Below, piece after piece: positions 8,159 to 16,088 of a DNA stretch of 64,000 nt. The stretch is from Methanomassiliicoccus luminyensis B10 (lineage in GTDB: Archaea > Thermoplasmatota > Thermoplasmata > Methanomassiliicoccales > Methanomassiliicoccaceae), in contig NZ_CAJE01000004.1 of NCBI RefSeq assembly GCF_000308215.1, positions 1 to 64,000 of the forward strand. Direction: 5' to 3'. The notes under the pieces are model-generated. The model was not told the origin of the DNA. It made no database searches and worked only from the letters and a program-made list of their open reading frames with translations. The stretch's first letter is position 1, and each line of letters starts with the position of its first letter. The translations under genes were made by a program, and so were the position numbers.

Positions 8159-8391
8159 GCGAACAGATGTTCAAGGTTCCATTGTGCTTCTCCTGTAAGA
8201 GGTTTCATTGGGATAAGGATATGAGATGTGAGGCGTACCCTGACGGCATCCCGAACGAAATAATCTGGAGCAAAGTTTACCACACCGAGCCGTACAAGGG
8301 CGATCACGGCCTGACGTTCTTGGATGAGGATGCTCCGTCCGACCGACAGGACAGCACTCTCTCCGAGGAAGTGCCGTCCGCCGGAAACTGA
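8155..8391 (+). CDS. Small Cys-rich protein with a CxxC and AYPDGIP motif
   Basis: A 78-residue protein with CFSCKRFHWDKDMRCEAYPDGIP, a HT-P/E-P segment and GDHGLTF. Together the spaced cysteines (C-x2-C-x9-C) and the PxGIPxEI turn define a small widespread family, often of phage or accessory origin, that I recognise as a pattern but cannot assign a function. The three Cys and nearby His could bind one metal ion. It is translationally coupled to the HExxH gene, so it may be its substrate, chaperone or inhibitor (inference). Confidence 0.7.
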   Translation: MSEQMFKVPLCFSCKRFHWDKDMRCEAYPDGIPNEIIWSKVYHTEPYKGDHGLTFLDEDAPSDRQDSTLSEEVPSAGN

Positions 8392-8416
8392 CCTCTGCCT
8401 TCTCGCAGGCCTATCT

Positions 8417-8422
8417 TTTTTA
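8417..8422 (+). terminator. T-run after the HExxH/Cys-rich pair
   Basis: A run of six T follows the end of the Cys-rich gene by about 25 bases and lies just before the end of the convergent Zn-ribbon gene. This is the usual form of an archaeal intrinsic terminator. No strong stem precedes it. Confidence 0.35.
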
Positions 8423-8458
8423 GCATCAGAATGCTGCCTCGAACTCGCCGAGGGCGGT

Positions 8459-8896
8459 TCAAAGCGTGCTCTGCCCCTCGTCCCTCTTGTATTTCCTGGC
8501 CCGCGGCAGGGCACTGTGGAACACGTACCTGGTCGGTATCCGTCTCGTCGACCCGGTGGAGTAGGGGCACTTCTCGCACCGATATCCCAGCGTGGTGGTC
8601 CCGCCGGACAGCGTCCGGTTCCTCTTCTTGAGCATGCGGCCGCCGCAGACGGGGCACACTTTCATCCTGCCCCTCTTCCCGCTGTCGCGGGACTGCACCT
8701 CCATCCTCACCATGTCGAGCTGGACGGCGGTCCTGCGCACCCTCTCCTCCGCGACAGTGTACTCCGGGTCGAGGTCCCGGAGCTTCTCCCGGACCAGGGC
8801 GGTGAACAGCGCCTGCGAGCCCACCGACTCGTGCTCCCGCAGGACGTCGGCGATGGCTACCGCCAGGACCTCGGCCGAGGGGACGCGATAGCTCAT
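8459..8896 (-). CDS. Archaeal zinc-ribbon protein of unknown function
   Basis: From the ATG at 8896 this is a 145-residue protein; a longer in-frame start exists at 8935. The N-terminal half is helical (VPSAEVLAVAIADVLREH ... ALVREKLRDLDPEY) and resembles a winged-helix or DNA-binding module. The middle contains CPVCGGRM and 27 residues later YRCEKCPY, a four-Cys zinc ribbon. The basic tail (RARKYKRDEG) could touch nucleic acid. It is divergent from cpgS, with under 100 bases between the start codons. A role in transcription or RNA binding is plausible but unproven. Confidence 0.7.
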   Translation of the reverse strand: MSYRVPSAEVLAVAIADVLREHESVGSQALFTALVREKLRDLDPEYTVAEERVRRTAVQLDMVRMEVQSRDSGKRGRMKVCPVCGGRMLKKRNRTLSGGTTTLGYRCEKCPYSTGSTRRIPTRYVFHSALPRARKYKRDEGQSTL

Positions 8897-8979
8897 GCCA
8901 GGGAAATGCGTGGACCTGCTAAAGATGTTTTTCATTGCAGCACAGTGAATAAGTATCCTCGGAGGCCATCATCACCACG

Positions 8980-10326
8980 GTGAGAGAAGTGAGGACCAAG
9001 GTCATCATCATGGGCGCGGCGGGACGGGACTTCCACGACTTCAACACCTTCTTCAGGGACAACGAGGACTACGAGGTGGTGGCGTTCACCGCGGCGCAGA
9101 TACCGAACATCGACGACCGCAGGTACCCCCCGGAGCTGGCCGGGCGGCTGTACCCGGAGGGGATACCCATCCGCCCGGAAGCGGAGCTGGAGGCACTGAT
9201 ACGCGAGAACGGGGTGCAGCAGGTGGTGTTCGCCTATTCGGACGTGCCGCACCTGGAGCTGATGCACACCGCCTCCAAGGTGCTGGGGTGGGGCGCGGAC
9301 TTCCGGCTCATGGGGAACCAGTACATCCGCTGCAGATCGTCGGTCCCGGTGGTCAGCGTGTGCGCCGTGAGGACCGGGTCCGGAAAGAGCCCCGCCACCA
9401 GGAAGGTGTGCGCCATACTCAAGGGCATGGGGCTGAAGGTGGTGGCCATCCGGCACCCCATGCCCTACGGGGACCTGGTGAAGCAGGAGTGCCAGCGCTT
9501 CGCCGAGCACAAGGATCTGGACAAATACGAAACGACCATCGAGGAGCGGGAGGAGTACGAGCCGCTCATCGACAACGGCATCGTGGTATACGCCGGGGTG
9601 GACTACGGCAAGATCCTGAAGGCGGCGGAGAAGGAGGCCGACGTCATCGTGTGGGACGGCGGCAACAACGACTTCCCGTTCTACCGGAGCGACCTGCAGA
9701 TCGTCATCGCCGACCCCCACCGGCCGGGGCACGAGCTGACCTACTATCCCGGCGAGACCAACGCCCGCACCGCCGACGTGGTCATCATCAACAAGGTGCA
9801 GACCGCCGACCGGAAGGACATCCTGACGGTCCGGGAGAACATCAAGCTATTGAACCCTGAAGCGCTGATCATCGACGCGGCCTCGCCGATAACCGCGGAC
9901 CGTCCGGAGCTGGTCACGGGCAAGAGGGTGCTGGTGGTGGAGGACGGCCCCACGGTGACGCACGGCGGGATGGCCTTCGGGGCCGGCCTGATCGCGGCGG
10001 AGGACCTGCGGGCCGCGGAGATCGTGGACCCGAGGAAGTACGCGGTCGGGTCGATCGCCGAGACGTACGAGAGATACCCCCACATCGGCAGGGTGCTGCC
10101 GGCCATGGGCTACTCCCCCGAGCAGGTCAGGGAGCTGAAGGAGACCATCGACCGCGCCGACTGCGACGCAGTGGTCACCGGCACCCCCATTGACATCCGC
10201 AGAGTGGTGGAGGTCAACAAGCCGGTCGTCAGGGCCCGCTACGAGGTGGCGGAGGTGGGTCGCCCGAACCTCCAGGACATCATCACGCAGTGGTACGCGG
10301 GGCTGAGAAGGGACAGGCCACAGTAA
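8980..10326 (+). CDS. cpgS: Cyclic 2,3-diphosphoglycerate synthetase (cPGS)
   Basis: A 448-residue P-loop protein of the cPGS family, which closes 2,3-bisphosphoglycerate to the cyclic anhydride in an ATP-dependent reaction; the product is a thermolyte or phosphate store in some methanogens. Visible landmarks are the N-terminal MGAAGRDFHDFNTFFRD, SVCAVRTGSGKSPATRKVC (the phosphate-binding loop), VIVWDGGNNDFPFYR and VVEDGPTVTHGGM. The GTG at 8980 is 15 bases after GGAGG; a second GTG at 8989 is possible. It is monocistronic, with its own T-rich terminator. Family members are sometimes just called GTPases, so activity should be checked, but length and motifs fit throughout. Confidence 0.9.
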   Translation: MREVRTKVIIMGAAGRDFHDFNTFFRDNEDYEVVAFTAAQIPNIDDRRYPPELAGRLYPEGIPIRPEAELEALIRENGVQQVVFAYSDVPHLELMHTASKVLGWGADFRLMGNQYIRCRSSVPVVSVCAVRTGSGKSPATRKVCAILKGMGLKVVAIRHPMPYGDLVKQECQRFAEHKDLDKYETTIEEREEYEPLIDNGIVVYAGVDYGKILKAAEKEADVIVWDGGNNDFPFYRSDLQIVIADPHRPGHELTYYPGETNARTADVVIINKVQTADRKDILTVRENIKLLNPEALIIDAASPITADRPELVTGKRVLVVEDGPTVTHGGMAFGAGLIAAEDLRAAEIVDPRKYAVGSIAETYERYPHIGRVLPAMGYSPEQVRELKETIDRADCDAVVTGTPIDIRRVVEVNKPVVRARYEVAEVGRPNLQDIITQWYAGLRRDRPQ

Positions 10327-10412
10327 CGGCAAGTGCCGTTCTGGGGGATCTCCTCCGAGGCCCGGCGAGGACGTGCGGCCCACGGGGTGGAACGCCAGGA
10401 GGCACGATCCAA

Positions 10413-10448
10413 TTTTTTTTGTATTTTTTTTATACAAAATTTATATAA
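10413..10448 (+). promoter_or_regulatory. T-rich terminator/hairpin of cpgS merging into the next promoter
   Basis: About 90 bases after cpgS, two poly-T runs (10413-10420 and 10424-10431) form part of a perfect 8-bp inverted repeat: TTTTGTAT at 10417-10424 and ATACAAAA at 10432-10439. It is followed at once by TTTATATAA (10440-10448), a good TATA box about 50 bases before the beta-helix gene start at 10498. The stretch can end cpgS transcription and start the next message. The dyad next to the TATA box could also be an operator. Confidence 0.55.
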
Positions 10449-10497
10449 CTTCTCAATCTCCTCCTGGGTGGCATAATCGAACGTGGGGAAAAGGACC

Positions 10498-12783
10498 ATG
10501 AGTCATGCATCCAGAGCTTTTGTCATCGCCATCGCATCGATAATAATATCCGTTGGGCCGATGTCGGCGTCCATGAGCGTCCTGGCCGCGGATGGGCCAT
10601 CGGACCCTCCAATATCCATCGACGGGAATGTGGACCTCGCGGCCCAGGCGGCCCTGAACGGCTGGGAAGGGGACGGGAGCAAGAACAAGCCCTATGTCAT
10701 CTCCGGCCTCAGCATCAAGACCGACTCGCCCCAGCCAGCCATAATAGTCAACAACACTACCGCTCATTTAATCATCGCCGATTGCTTGATAGCGCCGAAC
10801 GACCCCAGCGCAACAGGCGATGGGTACTTCTACTACCCTGGGATCAGATTCTTCAATGTCACCAATACGAGGATCAGTGGCCTGACGGCGACGGGGTTCG
10901 ATCATAGCATCGTTCTCGACTCATGCCGTGATGTGACGATCGACAACAGCACGATGTCGGAAGCGCACATGCAAGGGTTTCTGGTCAGTTCGTCCACCCA
11001 TCTGACCATCGAGAACAACACCATATGCGGCATGCACGGCAACGGCCTGAGCCTTCAATCTACCGATCTCTCGCTCATCCAGCTCAACAACGTATCCTTC
11101 AACAAAGGTATTGGCCTCGACCTTGACTTCGTCAACTCGAACAACGTTATAAGGTGGAACCTGGCATCGACCAACGGAGGCTACAGCTACGGCCATGGCA
11201 TGTACCTCGCCGGGAACGGCAACGTGATCTATGGCAACGTATTCATTGGCGCCGGGGGCAAGAACTCAGCGCCGGTCAGGGTCGGGGTCTACGTCACCAA
11301 CACCTGGAGCTCTCCTGAAGGCGTCGGCAACTACTATGGGATCAATTACGACAGCAAGACCGGACTGTTCGGCAACCTAACAGGGAGGCCCGTGGCATCA
11401 CTCACAGATGCGGACTCCAACGGCATAGCTGATGGGGCATACGTGATCTCATCCGATGCGCCGAACGATGCCGACCATAATCCTCTGATGAGCCCGGCCT
11501 TTCCCCCCAGGGACCTTAGGGCCGCCGTGTCGGGGGACATGGTCACGCTGACTTGGAGCGAGCCCCTGTACACCACCTGCCCGATCGGGCATTACGTCGT
11601 CTCCATTGACAACGGGGGGAGAGTATCTCAGCATGCCGTATCCGGAACATCGTTCGTGGACCAGGTCGAGGACCCCGACAGCTGGACCGCCATAACGTAC
11701 ACCGTCAGATGGGTGGGCAAGTTCCTGAGCAGCGGGCCGAGCAACGAAGCCATCGGCCGCAACCCGGACCGTCCCGCCGTAGAGATAGTATCCGACATGG
11801 GTGTCGGCAAGACCACGCTCGGTGGGATCACCATCTGGTCCAACCGCTCGCTGGACCCTCGCTCCGTGCTCGTCGCGTGGGCCGGGTTCGATTCCAACTC
11901 TGACGAGATGAACTACTTCCTGAAGGTGGATAATGGGCCCTGGATGGAAATGGGGCATGCCACAAACCGAACGTTCAGTGGCCTTGCCGAAGGGGGCCAC
12001 ATAATCACGGTCAGAGCGATCGACGACGACGGGAACCAGATCGAGGACTCCAAGACCTTCTCCGTGTACCAATACATCGAGATGTCCCTCTTCTGCTCCC
12101 CGTTCCTCGATGATGGGAAGGAGCGCCTGCGGGTGCGGGGAACGGCCTGGGACACCGTCGCAGGAGATCCTATGGCTGGCCTCCCCATAGTACTGAGCTA
12201 TACCGTCGACGGAGGTCAGAGCTGGACCTTCAGAACAGTGACCACAGGGCCCGACGGCAGCTTCCAGTCCGACTTCGGCCTCGAGAAGGGGGCCATCATG
12301 GGGGTGACGCTCGTCACCGAGACGTTCGACCAGAACTGGGCGTACCACACCTTCTTCGAGAACGTGACGTACGTCGCGATGACACTTCAGGACAGGGACG
12401 GGATATTCCTGACCCAATCGACATCCATGCTGTCCGAGTTCACCTATTCGTCGACCATGCTCAGGTTCACTGTTGATGGGGATAGCGGGACTTCCGGCTC
12501 TACCTCCATAATAATCCCCAAGAGTGCGGTGAACGGGGTCGACGGCATAAGGATGACCCTGGACGGCGAGCCGGTTGATCATTCTGTCTCTGAAGAGGGC
12601 GATTACTGGATCCTGACGTTCAACTACTCTCACAGCGCGCACCAAGTGGTCGTGGAGATACCGTCGAACAGAATCTTCGGCATCCTGCCCCCGGACCTCG
12701 TGCCCCTGATCGTGCTGGCCATGGTCGGGGCAGTGGTGGCAGCCGGTGTTGGCGTGTTCCTGTTCAGGAGGAAGAGAGCCTAA
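10498..12783 (+). CDS. Secreted NosD-like right-handed beta-helix surface protein, membrane anchored
   Basis: A 761-residue exported protein. The ATG at 10498 follows GGGGAAAAGG and begins a signal peptide (residues about 1-31, ending ASMSVLAADG). Residues about 60-330 have parallel beta-helix repeats rich in N-N-x-I and S-x-N-x-I turns (NVTNTRISGLTATGFDHS; TIENNTICGMHGNGLSLQS), as in NosD/pectate-lyase-like proteins. A fibronectin type III-like domain follows (PRDLRAAVSGDMVTLTWSEP), then two further beta-sandwich regions. The C-terminus is a single membrane helix (about 730-755) with an FRRKRA stop-transfer end. Likely a cell-surface binding or scaffold protein; ligand unknown. Confidence 0.85.
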   Translation: MSHASRAFVIAIASIIISVGPMSASMSVLAADGPSDPPISIDGNVDLAAQAALNGWEGDGSKNKPYVISGLSIKTDSPQPAIIVNNTTAHLIIADCLIAPNDPSATGDGYFYYPGIRFFNVTNTRISGLTATGFDHSIVLDSCRDVTIDNSTMSEAHMQGFLVSSSTHLTIENNTICGMHGNGLSLQSTDLSLIQLNNVSFNKGIGLDLDFVNSNNVIRWNLASTNGGYSYGHGMYLAGNGNVIYGNVFIGAGGKNSAPVRVGVYVTNTWSSPEGVGNYYGINYDSKTGLFGNLTGRPVASLTDADSNGIADGAYVISSDAPNDADHNPLMSPAFPPRDLRAAVSGDMVTLTWSEPLYTTCPIGHYVVSIDNGGRVSQHAVSGTSFVDQVEDPDSWTAITYTVRWVGKFLSSGPSNEAIGRNPDRPAVEIVSDMGVGKTTLGGITIWSNRSLDPRSVLVAWAGFDSNSDEMNYFLKVDNGPWMEMGHATNRTFSGLAEGGHIITVRAIDDDGNQIEDSKTFSVYQYIEMSLFCSPFLDDGKERLRVRGTAWDTVAGDPMAGLPIVLSYTVDGGQSWTFRTVTTGPDGSFQSDFGLEKGAIMGVTLVTETFDQNWAYHTFFENVTYVAMTLQDRDGIFLTQSTSMLSEFTYSSTMLRFTVDGDSGTSGSTSIIIPKSAVNGVDGIRMTLDGEPVDHSVSEEGDYWILTFNYSHSAHQVVVEIPSNRIFGILPPDLVPLIVLAMVGAVVAAGVGVFLFRRKRA

Positions 12784-12867
12784 ATCCGTTCCGTTCGCGA
12801 CGGCCCGGACCGGGACTGAGTCGGTAGCGGCATACTCTTGCTGTCGACCCTTTGACGCTAGGTCGGC

Positions 12868-14043
12868 TCACAGCACCTCGTAGAGCATGATCCCGCCGAT
12901 GGCCATCATCACCACGCCGAGCAGGAGCCTCAGCCACCGCCTCTTCTCCAGGCGCCAGGTGTTGAGCTTGTCCGCCGTGGTCCCTCTGTAGAACACTCCC
13001 AGTATGATGCCCAGCGGCAGCACGAATATGGCGTTGTACAGCGCCAGGTACGGTATGCCCTCCCACATGGTCATGCTGTTGCTCAGCAGGCTCAGGATGG
13101 CGAGGTACACCCCCCCGGTGCAGGGCAGCTCGAACAGGCTGACCACGATGCCGAGCACTATGGCCGCGGGGATGCTGGCCTTCTCTATGTATTTCTTGAT
13201 CAGCGGCTTCCTCGATTCGGGGATGGCCAGGGTGGCCTTCTCATCGCTCTTCCTGCCCATGAGGAAGAAGTCCTTGATGTTGATGAGGCCCAGAGCTATG
13301 GACAGCGAGGCGGCGATGTAGTAGACCGCCCGGGTCATGGAGGTGGAGTGCAGGAACGTCAGGAGCCCCAGGCCGGCGATGAAGTACACCAGGAACACCG
13401 CCACGATATAGGCGACGCCGACGTAGAGGACCTTCTTGCGGTCCCCGAGATTGCTCATGAACATCAGCAGGAAGACCATCACGCTGATGGCACAGGGGTT
13501 GATGCTGTCGGCCAGAGAGGCCCCGATGACCATGGCGATGGTGAGGTCCTTGGACGGGCCGGGGCCCACGCTCCCGGTGGTGTTGTCGCCGCCCGGGACC
13601 GGCTCGGGCGGGGCGATGGTGTAGTCGGAGTCGATGATGCGCTGGATGGTCGGTTCCAGCAGCTCCTCTATCTCGTCCTCGGCTATCATGGCCACGTCCG
13701 CCAGGAACACCGCGGGGATCTTGGGATCCTTGACGCCGTAGCGCTGGCTGAACTCGTAGAACAGCTGCTGGTTGGTGCTGTTGTGGTATATCTCCAGCTC
13801 CACCAGGGTGAACTGGGGGCACTTCTCGGCGACGCTGTGTATGTACGGCTCTATCAGCGCGCAGTGGGGGCAGCCGATCCCGTGGAAATAGTAGATGGTG
13901 TAGTTGTCGCTCGAGCCTGTTGTGCTGGCGGCCTCCCCCCCCAGGACGGGCGCGGCGGTCCGGTCCGCGCCGCTGTCGGCGGCCCCGGGGGCGATGAACA
14001 GCGCTGACGCTAGCAGCAGCGCGAGGACTATGAACGAGAGAAT
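12868..14043 (-). CDS. Thioredoxin-like domain fused to a CcdA/DsbD-type membrane protein
   Basis: The frame reads through a signal-like helix (SFIVLALLLASALFIAPGA), a CxxC redox site (YYFHGIGCPHC), a thioredoxin-like region and then six membrane segments. The latter contain DSINPCAISVMVFLL and FELPCTGGVYLAIL, the paired proline-cysteine motifs of CcdA/DsbD electron conduits. Function: carrying reducing equivalents across the membrane to an extracellular thioredoxin domain. The first GTG in this frame, at 13803, would cut the redox domain in half. Upstream, the frame has no ATG, GTG or TTG. I set the start at an ATT (14043) as a placeholder. A non-canonical start or a frameshift near 14050-14093, where an ATG opens another frame, must be considered. 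Confidence 0.75.
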   Translation of the reverse strand: MLSFIVLALLLASALFIAPGAADSGADRTAAPVLGGEAASTTGSSDNYTIYYFHGIGCPHCALIEPYIHSVAEKCPQFTLVELEIYHNSTNQQLFYEFSQRYGVKDPKIPAVFLADVAMIAEDEIEELLEPTIQRIIDSDYTIAPPEPVPGGDNTTGSVGPGPSKDLTIAMVIGASLADSINPCAISVMVFLLMFMSNLGDRKKVLYVGVAYIVAVFLVYFIAGLGLLTFLHSTSMTRAVYYIAASLSIALGLINIKDFFLMGRKSDEKATLAIPESRKPLIKKYIEKASIPAAIVLGIVVSLFELPCTGGVYLAILSLLSNSMTMWEGIPYLALYNAIFVLPLGIILGVFYRGTTADKLNTWRLEKRRWLRLLLGVVMMAIGGIMLYEVL

Positions 14044-14236
14044 CGAGGCTCTTGACTTCGGATTCGTAGGACCGCTTTTGGAGCACCCCCCATATAATGT
14101 TGGCGGGAACGACGCTGGCCCGGGAAGAGCGGTCGAACTGGCGTGTCCAGATGTCTGAAAAGCATGCCGTCGCGGCGGGTTTCGATCGGTTTTATCGATG
14201 TTTAAAAAATGAAGTAAGAAAAATTGGAAGGCACGG

Positions 14237-14428
14237 TCACTTGTAGGCGATGACCGTGGAGTTGAGGGTTTTTTCGACCTTCTGGAGGTCCTTGAGCTGC
14301 TTGTCGTTGAGATCGGCGAACTCCATCGGCTGGTAGGCGATGAGCACTATGCCGAGGTTCTTCTCCAGTTCCTTCACCTTGTTCAAGTTCCCAACCGAGA
14401 GCTGGGCGGTTTGCGGTAGGCAGACCAT
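14237..14428 (-). CDS. Small conserved-looking hypothetical protein
   Basis: A 63-residue protein from the ATG at 14428, which follows AGGTGA; a GTG lies three codons upstream. It has a short hydrophobic centre (LGIVLIAYQP) between two charged helices (KVKELEKN; DLNDKQLKDLQKVEKTL). A TATA-like AATAATATTA lies about 30-38 bases upstream (14457-14466). Good codon usage and signals suggest a real gene. No family is recognised; it may be a small regulatory or coiled-coil protein. Confidence 0.55.
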   Translation of the reverse strand: MVCLPQTAQLSVGNLNKVKELEKNLGIVLIAYQPMEFADLNDKQLKDLQKVEKTLNSTVIAYK

Positions 14429-14614
14429 ATTATTCACCTGGACCCTGGTAGCCCTCTAATATTATTTGTAATTCTCCGATATTGGAGGGGTCATCCAGTA
14501 TAGCTCGGGGATGGGACGAGGGGGCCAATCGATAGACACTGTCCCGGTCCTTGGTATATTGGATGGTCACTTACGCTCCCAGATCCTCAGGGGCCACTTT
14601 TCGAAAAATATCCT

Positions 14615-14622
14615 ATTTATAA
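14615..14622 (+). promoter_or_regulatory. TATA box of the small winged-helix gene
   Basis: TTTATAAT lies 21-28 bases before the GTG at 14643, the spacing expected for a leaderless archaeal transcript, and supports that start. Confidence 0.55.
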
Positions 14623-14642
14623 TCTAAGATCGATCATCCCTT

Positions 14643-14897
14643 GTGCCACAGAAACCCTGGGTTGATGATGTCGTGTCCGCTTTTGTTGAGCTAGGGGGCA
14701 CCGCCCACCTCTCTTCTGTCTATGATCACATTGAGAGGCACAGGACTGACCTGTCAAGGACCTGGAAGGGGACGGTGAGGAGGACGATAGAGAACCATTC
14801 GTCCGATTCGGAAGCTTTCCTCGGCAAGGAGGACCTGTTCTATAAGATCGGCGAGCTCGGCAGCGGGATGTGGGGGCTCAGGGGCTTCAAGAAATAG
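14643..14897 (+). CDS. Stand-alone winged-helix protein (restriction-associated HTH type)
   Basis: An 84-residue protein starting at GTG. The pattern HLSSVYDHIERHRTDL, TWKGTVRRTIENHSSDS, EDLFYKIGELGSGMWGL matches a small winged-helix module usually found at the N-terminus of restriction endonucleases and other mobile nucleases. There it reads DNA next to the nuclease domain. Here no nuclease domain follows: the gene ends with GFKK and is followed by the tRNA-Leu. It may be a regulator, or the remaining part of a larger enzyme. Position just before the tRNA and the island fits an accessory origin. Confidence 0.7.
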   Translation: MPQKPWVDDVVSAFVELGGTAHLSSVYDHIERHRTDLSRTWKGTVRRTIENHSSDSEAFLGKEDLFYKIGELGSGMWGLRGFKK

Positions 14898-14961
14898 GAC
14901 CCAAGCCTCTCGTTTGAGATCGTCTTACGCCTGAGGGCCGGATCGACAAGCTCAAAAAGGT

Positions 14962-14969
14962 GATATATC
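14962..14969 (+). promoter_or_regulatory. TATA box of the tRNA-Leu gene
   Basis: GATATATC is centred about 28 bases upstream of the tRNA 5' end, correct for an archaeal tRNA promoter, with a purine-rich AAAAAGG BRE-like stretch just before it. Confidence 0.6.
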
Positions 14970-14993
14970 TGCCCGAACATGGTCCGGGCATAT

Positions 14994-15077
14994 GCGGGGG
15001 TAGTCAAGCCTGGCCAACGGCGCGGGACTTAAGATCCCGTCCTTAGTGGTTCGTGGGTTCGAATCCCTCCCCCCGCA
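14994..15077 (+). tRNA. tRNA-Leu (anticodon UAA)
   Basis: An 84-nt cloverleaf can be folded by hand. The acceptor GCGGGGG (14994-15000) pairs with CCCCCGC (15070-15076) before discriminator A (15077). The anticodon stem CGGGA/TCCCG encloses the loop CTTAAGA with TAA at 15030-15032. A long variable arm follows, as leucine tRNAs have, and the T-arm carries GGTTCGAATCC. No CCA is encoded. The accessory island starts just beyond its 3' end, the classic side for integration. No integrase or second copy of the 3' end was seen. Confidence 0.97.
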
Positions 15078-15094
15078 CTCAAAATCCAACAAAT

Positions 15095-15412
15095 TCAGTG
15101 CCTCCTTCTTATTGCGGCTATTGCACCAATGAGAAGGTCTCCGATAAAGAAAGCAGGCAGTAAGCTAGCAAGCGTTTCCAGCGAACCAAACGCAATGATT
15201 GTACCGAAAAAGAACAGAATGACTGTTACTACTATGCCATTCTTTTCGCCACTATTTATGATTGCCAGCAGGGATAGTGCTCCCGCTACAAAGAAACAGA
15301 CGGCAAATATGTCTGAGATTTCAATACCGTATATCATGGGTTGGGGTTCGATTGTAGCGATGGCTAAAAGGACGCTACCGATCACAATGGACCCAACAGC
15401 AGATTCTAGCAA
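15095..15412 (-). CDS. Small multi-pass membrane protein
   Basis: A 105-residue, almost wholly hydrophobic protein with four predicted membrane helices: SIVIGSVLLAIATI, ISDIFAVCFFVAGALSLLAII, GIVVTVILFFFGTIIAFG, and ASLLPAFFIGDLLIGAIAAI. It ends in RRRH. The start is TTG at 15412, with AAGGAGG about 18-24 bases before it; this is a weak point. The DNA is markedly AT-richer than the surroundings. It is convergent with the tRNA, leaving only 17 bases between them, so it may be the first gene of the integrated segment. Function unknown. Confidence 0.55.
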   Translation of the reverse strand: MLESAVGSIVIGSVLLAIATIEPQPMIYGIEISDIFAVCFFVAGALSLLAIINSGEKNGIVVTVILFFFGTIIAFGSLETLASLLPAFFIGDLLIGAIAAIRRRH

Positions 15413-15746
15413 ATCGCTCGTTTGCTTGGCCTCCTTAGTTTATTCTCATGGATGCAGATTGTCTGCCTTTATAAAACATGCAATATGGTGGCTGAAAGTG
15501 GTGCAACCGAAATCTTCAGATCTTCTGGAAATACATTCTATTACGGGCTCAGTATATCCCTCTTACCGGTTCTCGCTGTATCGTGCCCTACAAGCGAGTT
15601 ATTCAACCGTTAGCTTGCATCCTACGCGTATTCTTGCGTAAGAATATACCTTTTGATGTTTGCCTAATTAATCAGGATGCAACCTATTTAAATCCTTTAT
15701 ATATCGTCGGAATCATACTTCGATGTATTCCACAAAACCCGAAGAT
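15413..15746. other. AT-rich intergenic stretch with nested inverted repeats
   Basis: No convincing gene. Two inverted repeats are nested here. TTGCATCCT (15615-15623) faces AGGATGCAA (15674-15682). Inside it, TATTCTT (15629-15635) faces AAGAATA (15640-15646). They lie beside the IS21 relic and could be old transposon ends or a regulatory cruciform. A TATA-like TTTAAATCC (about 15688-15696) and TTATATATC (about 15700) are also present. Confidence 0.4.
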
Positions 15747-15980
15747 CTATGTCGATCTCGCGGTATGGCTTGGCGGTGAACCTGAGGTGGGAGGTCGGGC
15801 GAAATCTCGGGTGGTCCTTGCACGGGTCCAGGACGTTACCCCCCTCTTCTGAACTATGTTCGGGGAAGCGTCCTCCCGGACATACTCCCTTACCGTCTTC
15901 CTATCGCATCCCATGCCTCGAGATATCTGGTTTATCGACATCCCGCTCCGATGCATTTCCTTCATTTCTGACCAGTCCAT
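15747..15980 (-). pseudogene. IS21-type transposase IstA, N-terminal relic
   Basis: The first 37 residues, beginning DWSEMKEMHRSGMSINQIS and CDRKTVREYV, are the helix-turn-helix N-terminus of IS21 IstA. After about residue 45 the frame loses the family pattern. The neighbouring frame then resumes with VLDPCKDHPRFRPTS ... PYREIDIDLRVLW, matching the LDPYKDYI region that normally follows. So the gene carries a frameshift and is truncated. No istB or intact terminal repeats are seen. It marks past insertion next to tRNA-Leu. Confidence 0.75.
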
Positions 15981-16088
15981 GACGTTCTTAACCTCCCCCC
16001 CCCTCGCGGTGATATCAACAGGAGGTGGGAATTTTCGATGGTCGAAATTGGAGAAAAATCAGTGGACCATGACAGTTCGTCTACCAAT

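Noticed and set aside
13241-14086. A 281-codon minus-strand frame over the CcdA region
   Set aside because: Its product is Arg/Gly/His-rich low complexity, while the overlapping frame gives a signal peptide, CxxC and CcdA motifs. It is a shadow of the real gene.
15001-15077. Possible attachment-site repeat of the tRNA-Leu 3' end
   Set aside because: I looked for a second copy of GGTTCGAATCCC further downstream, up to about 45 kb, and saw none, so an att repeat is not claimed.
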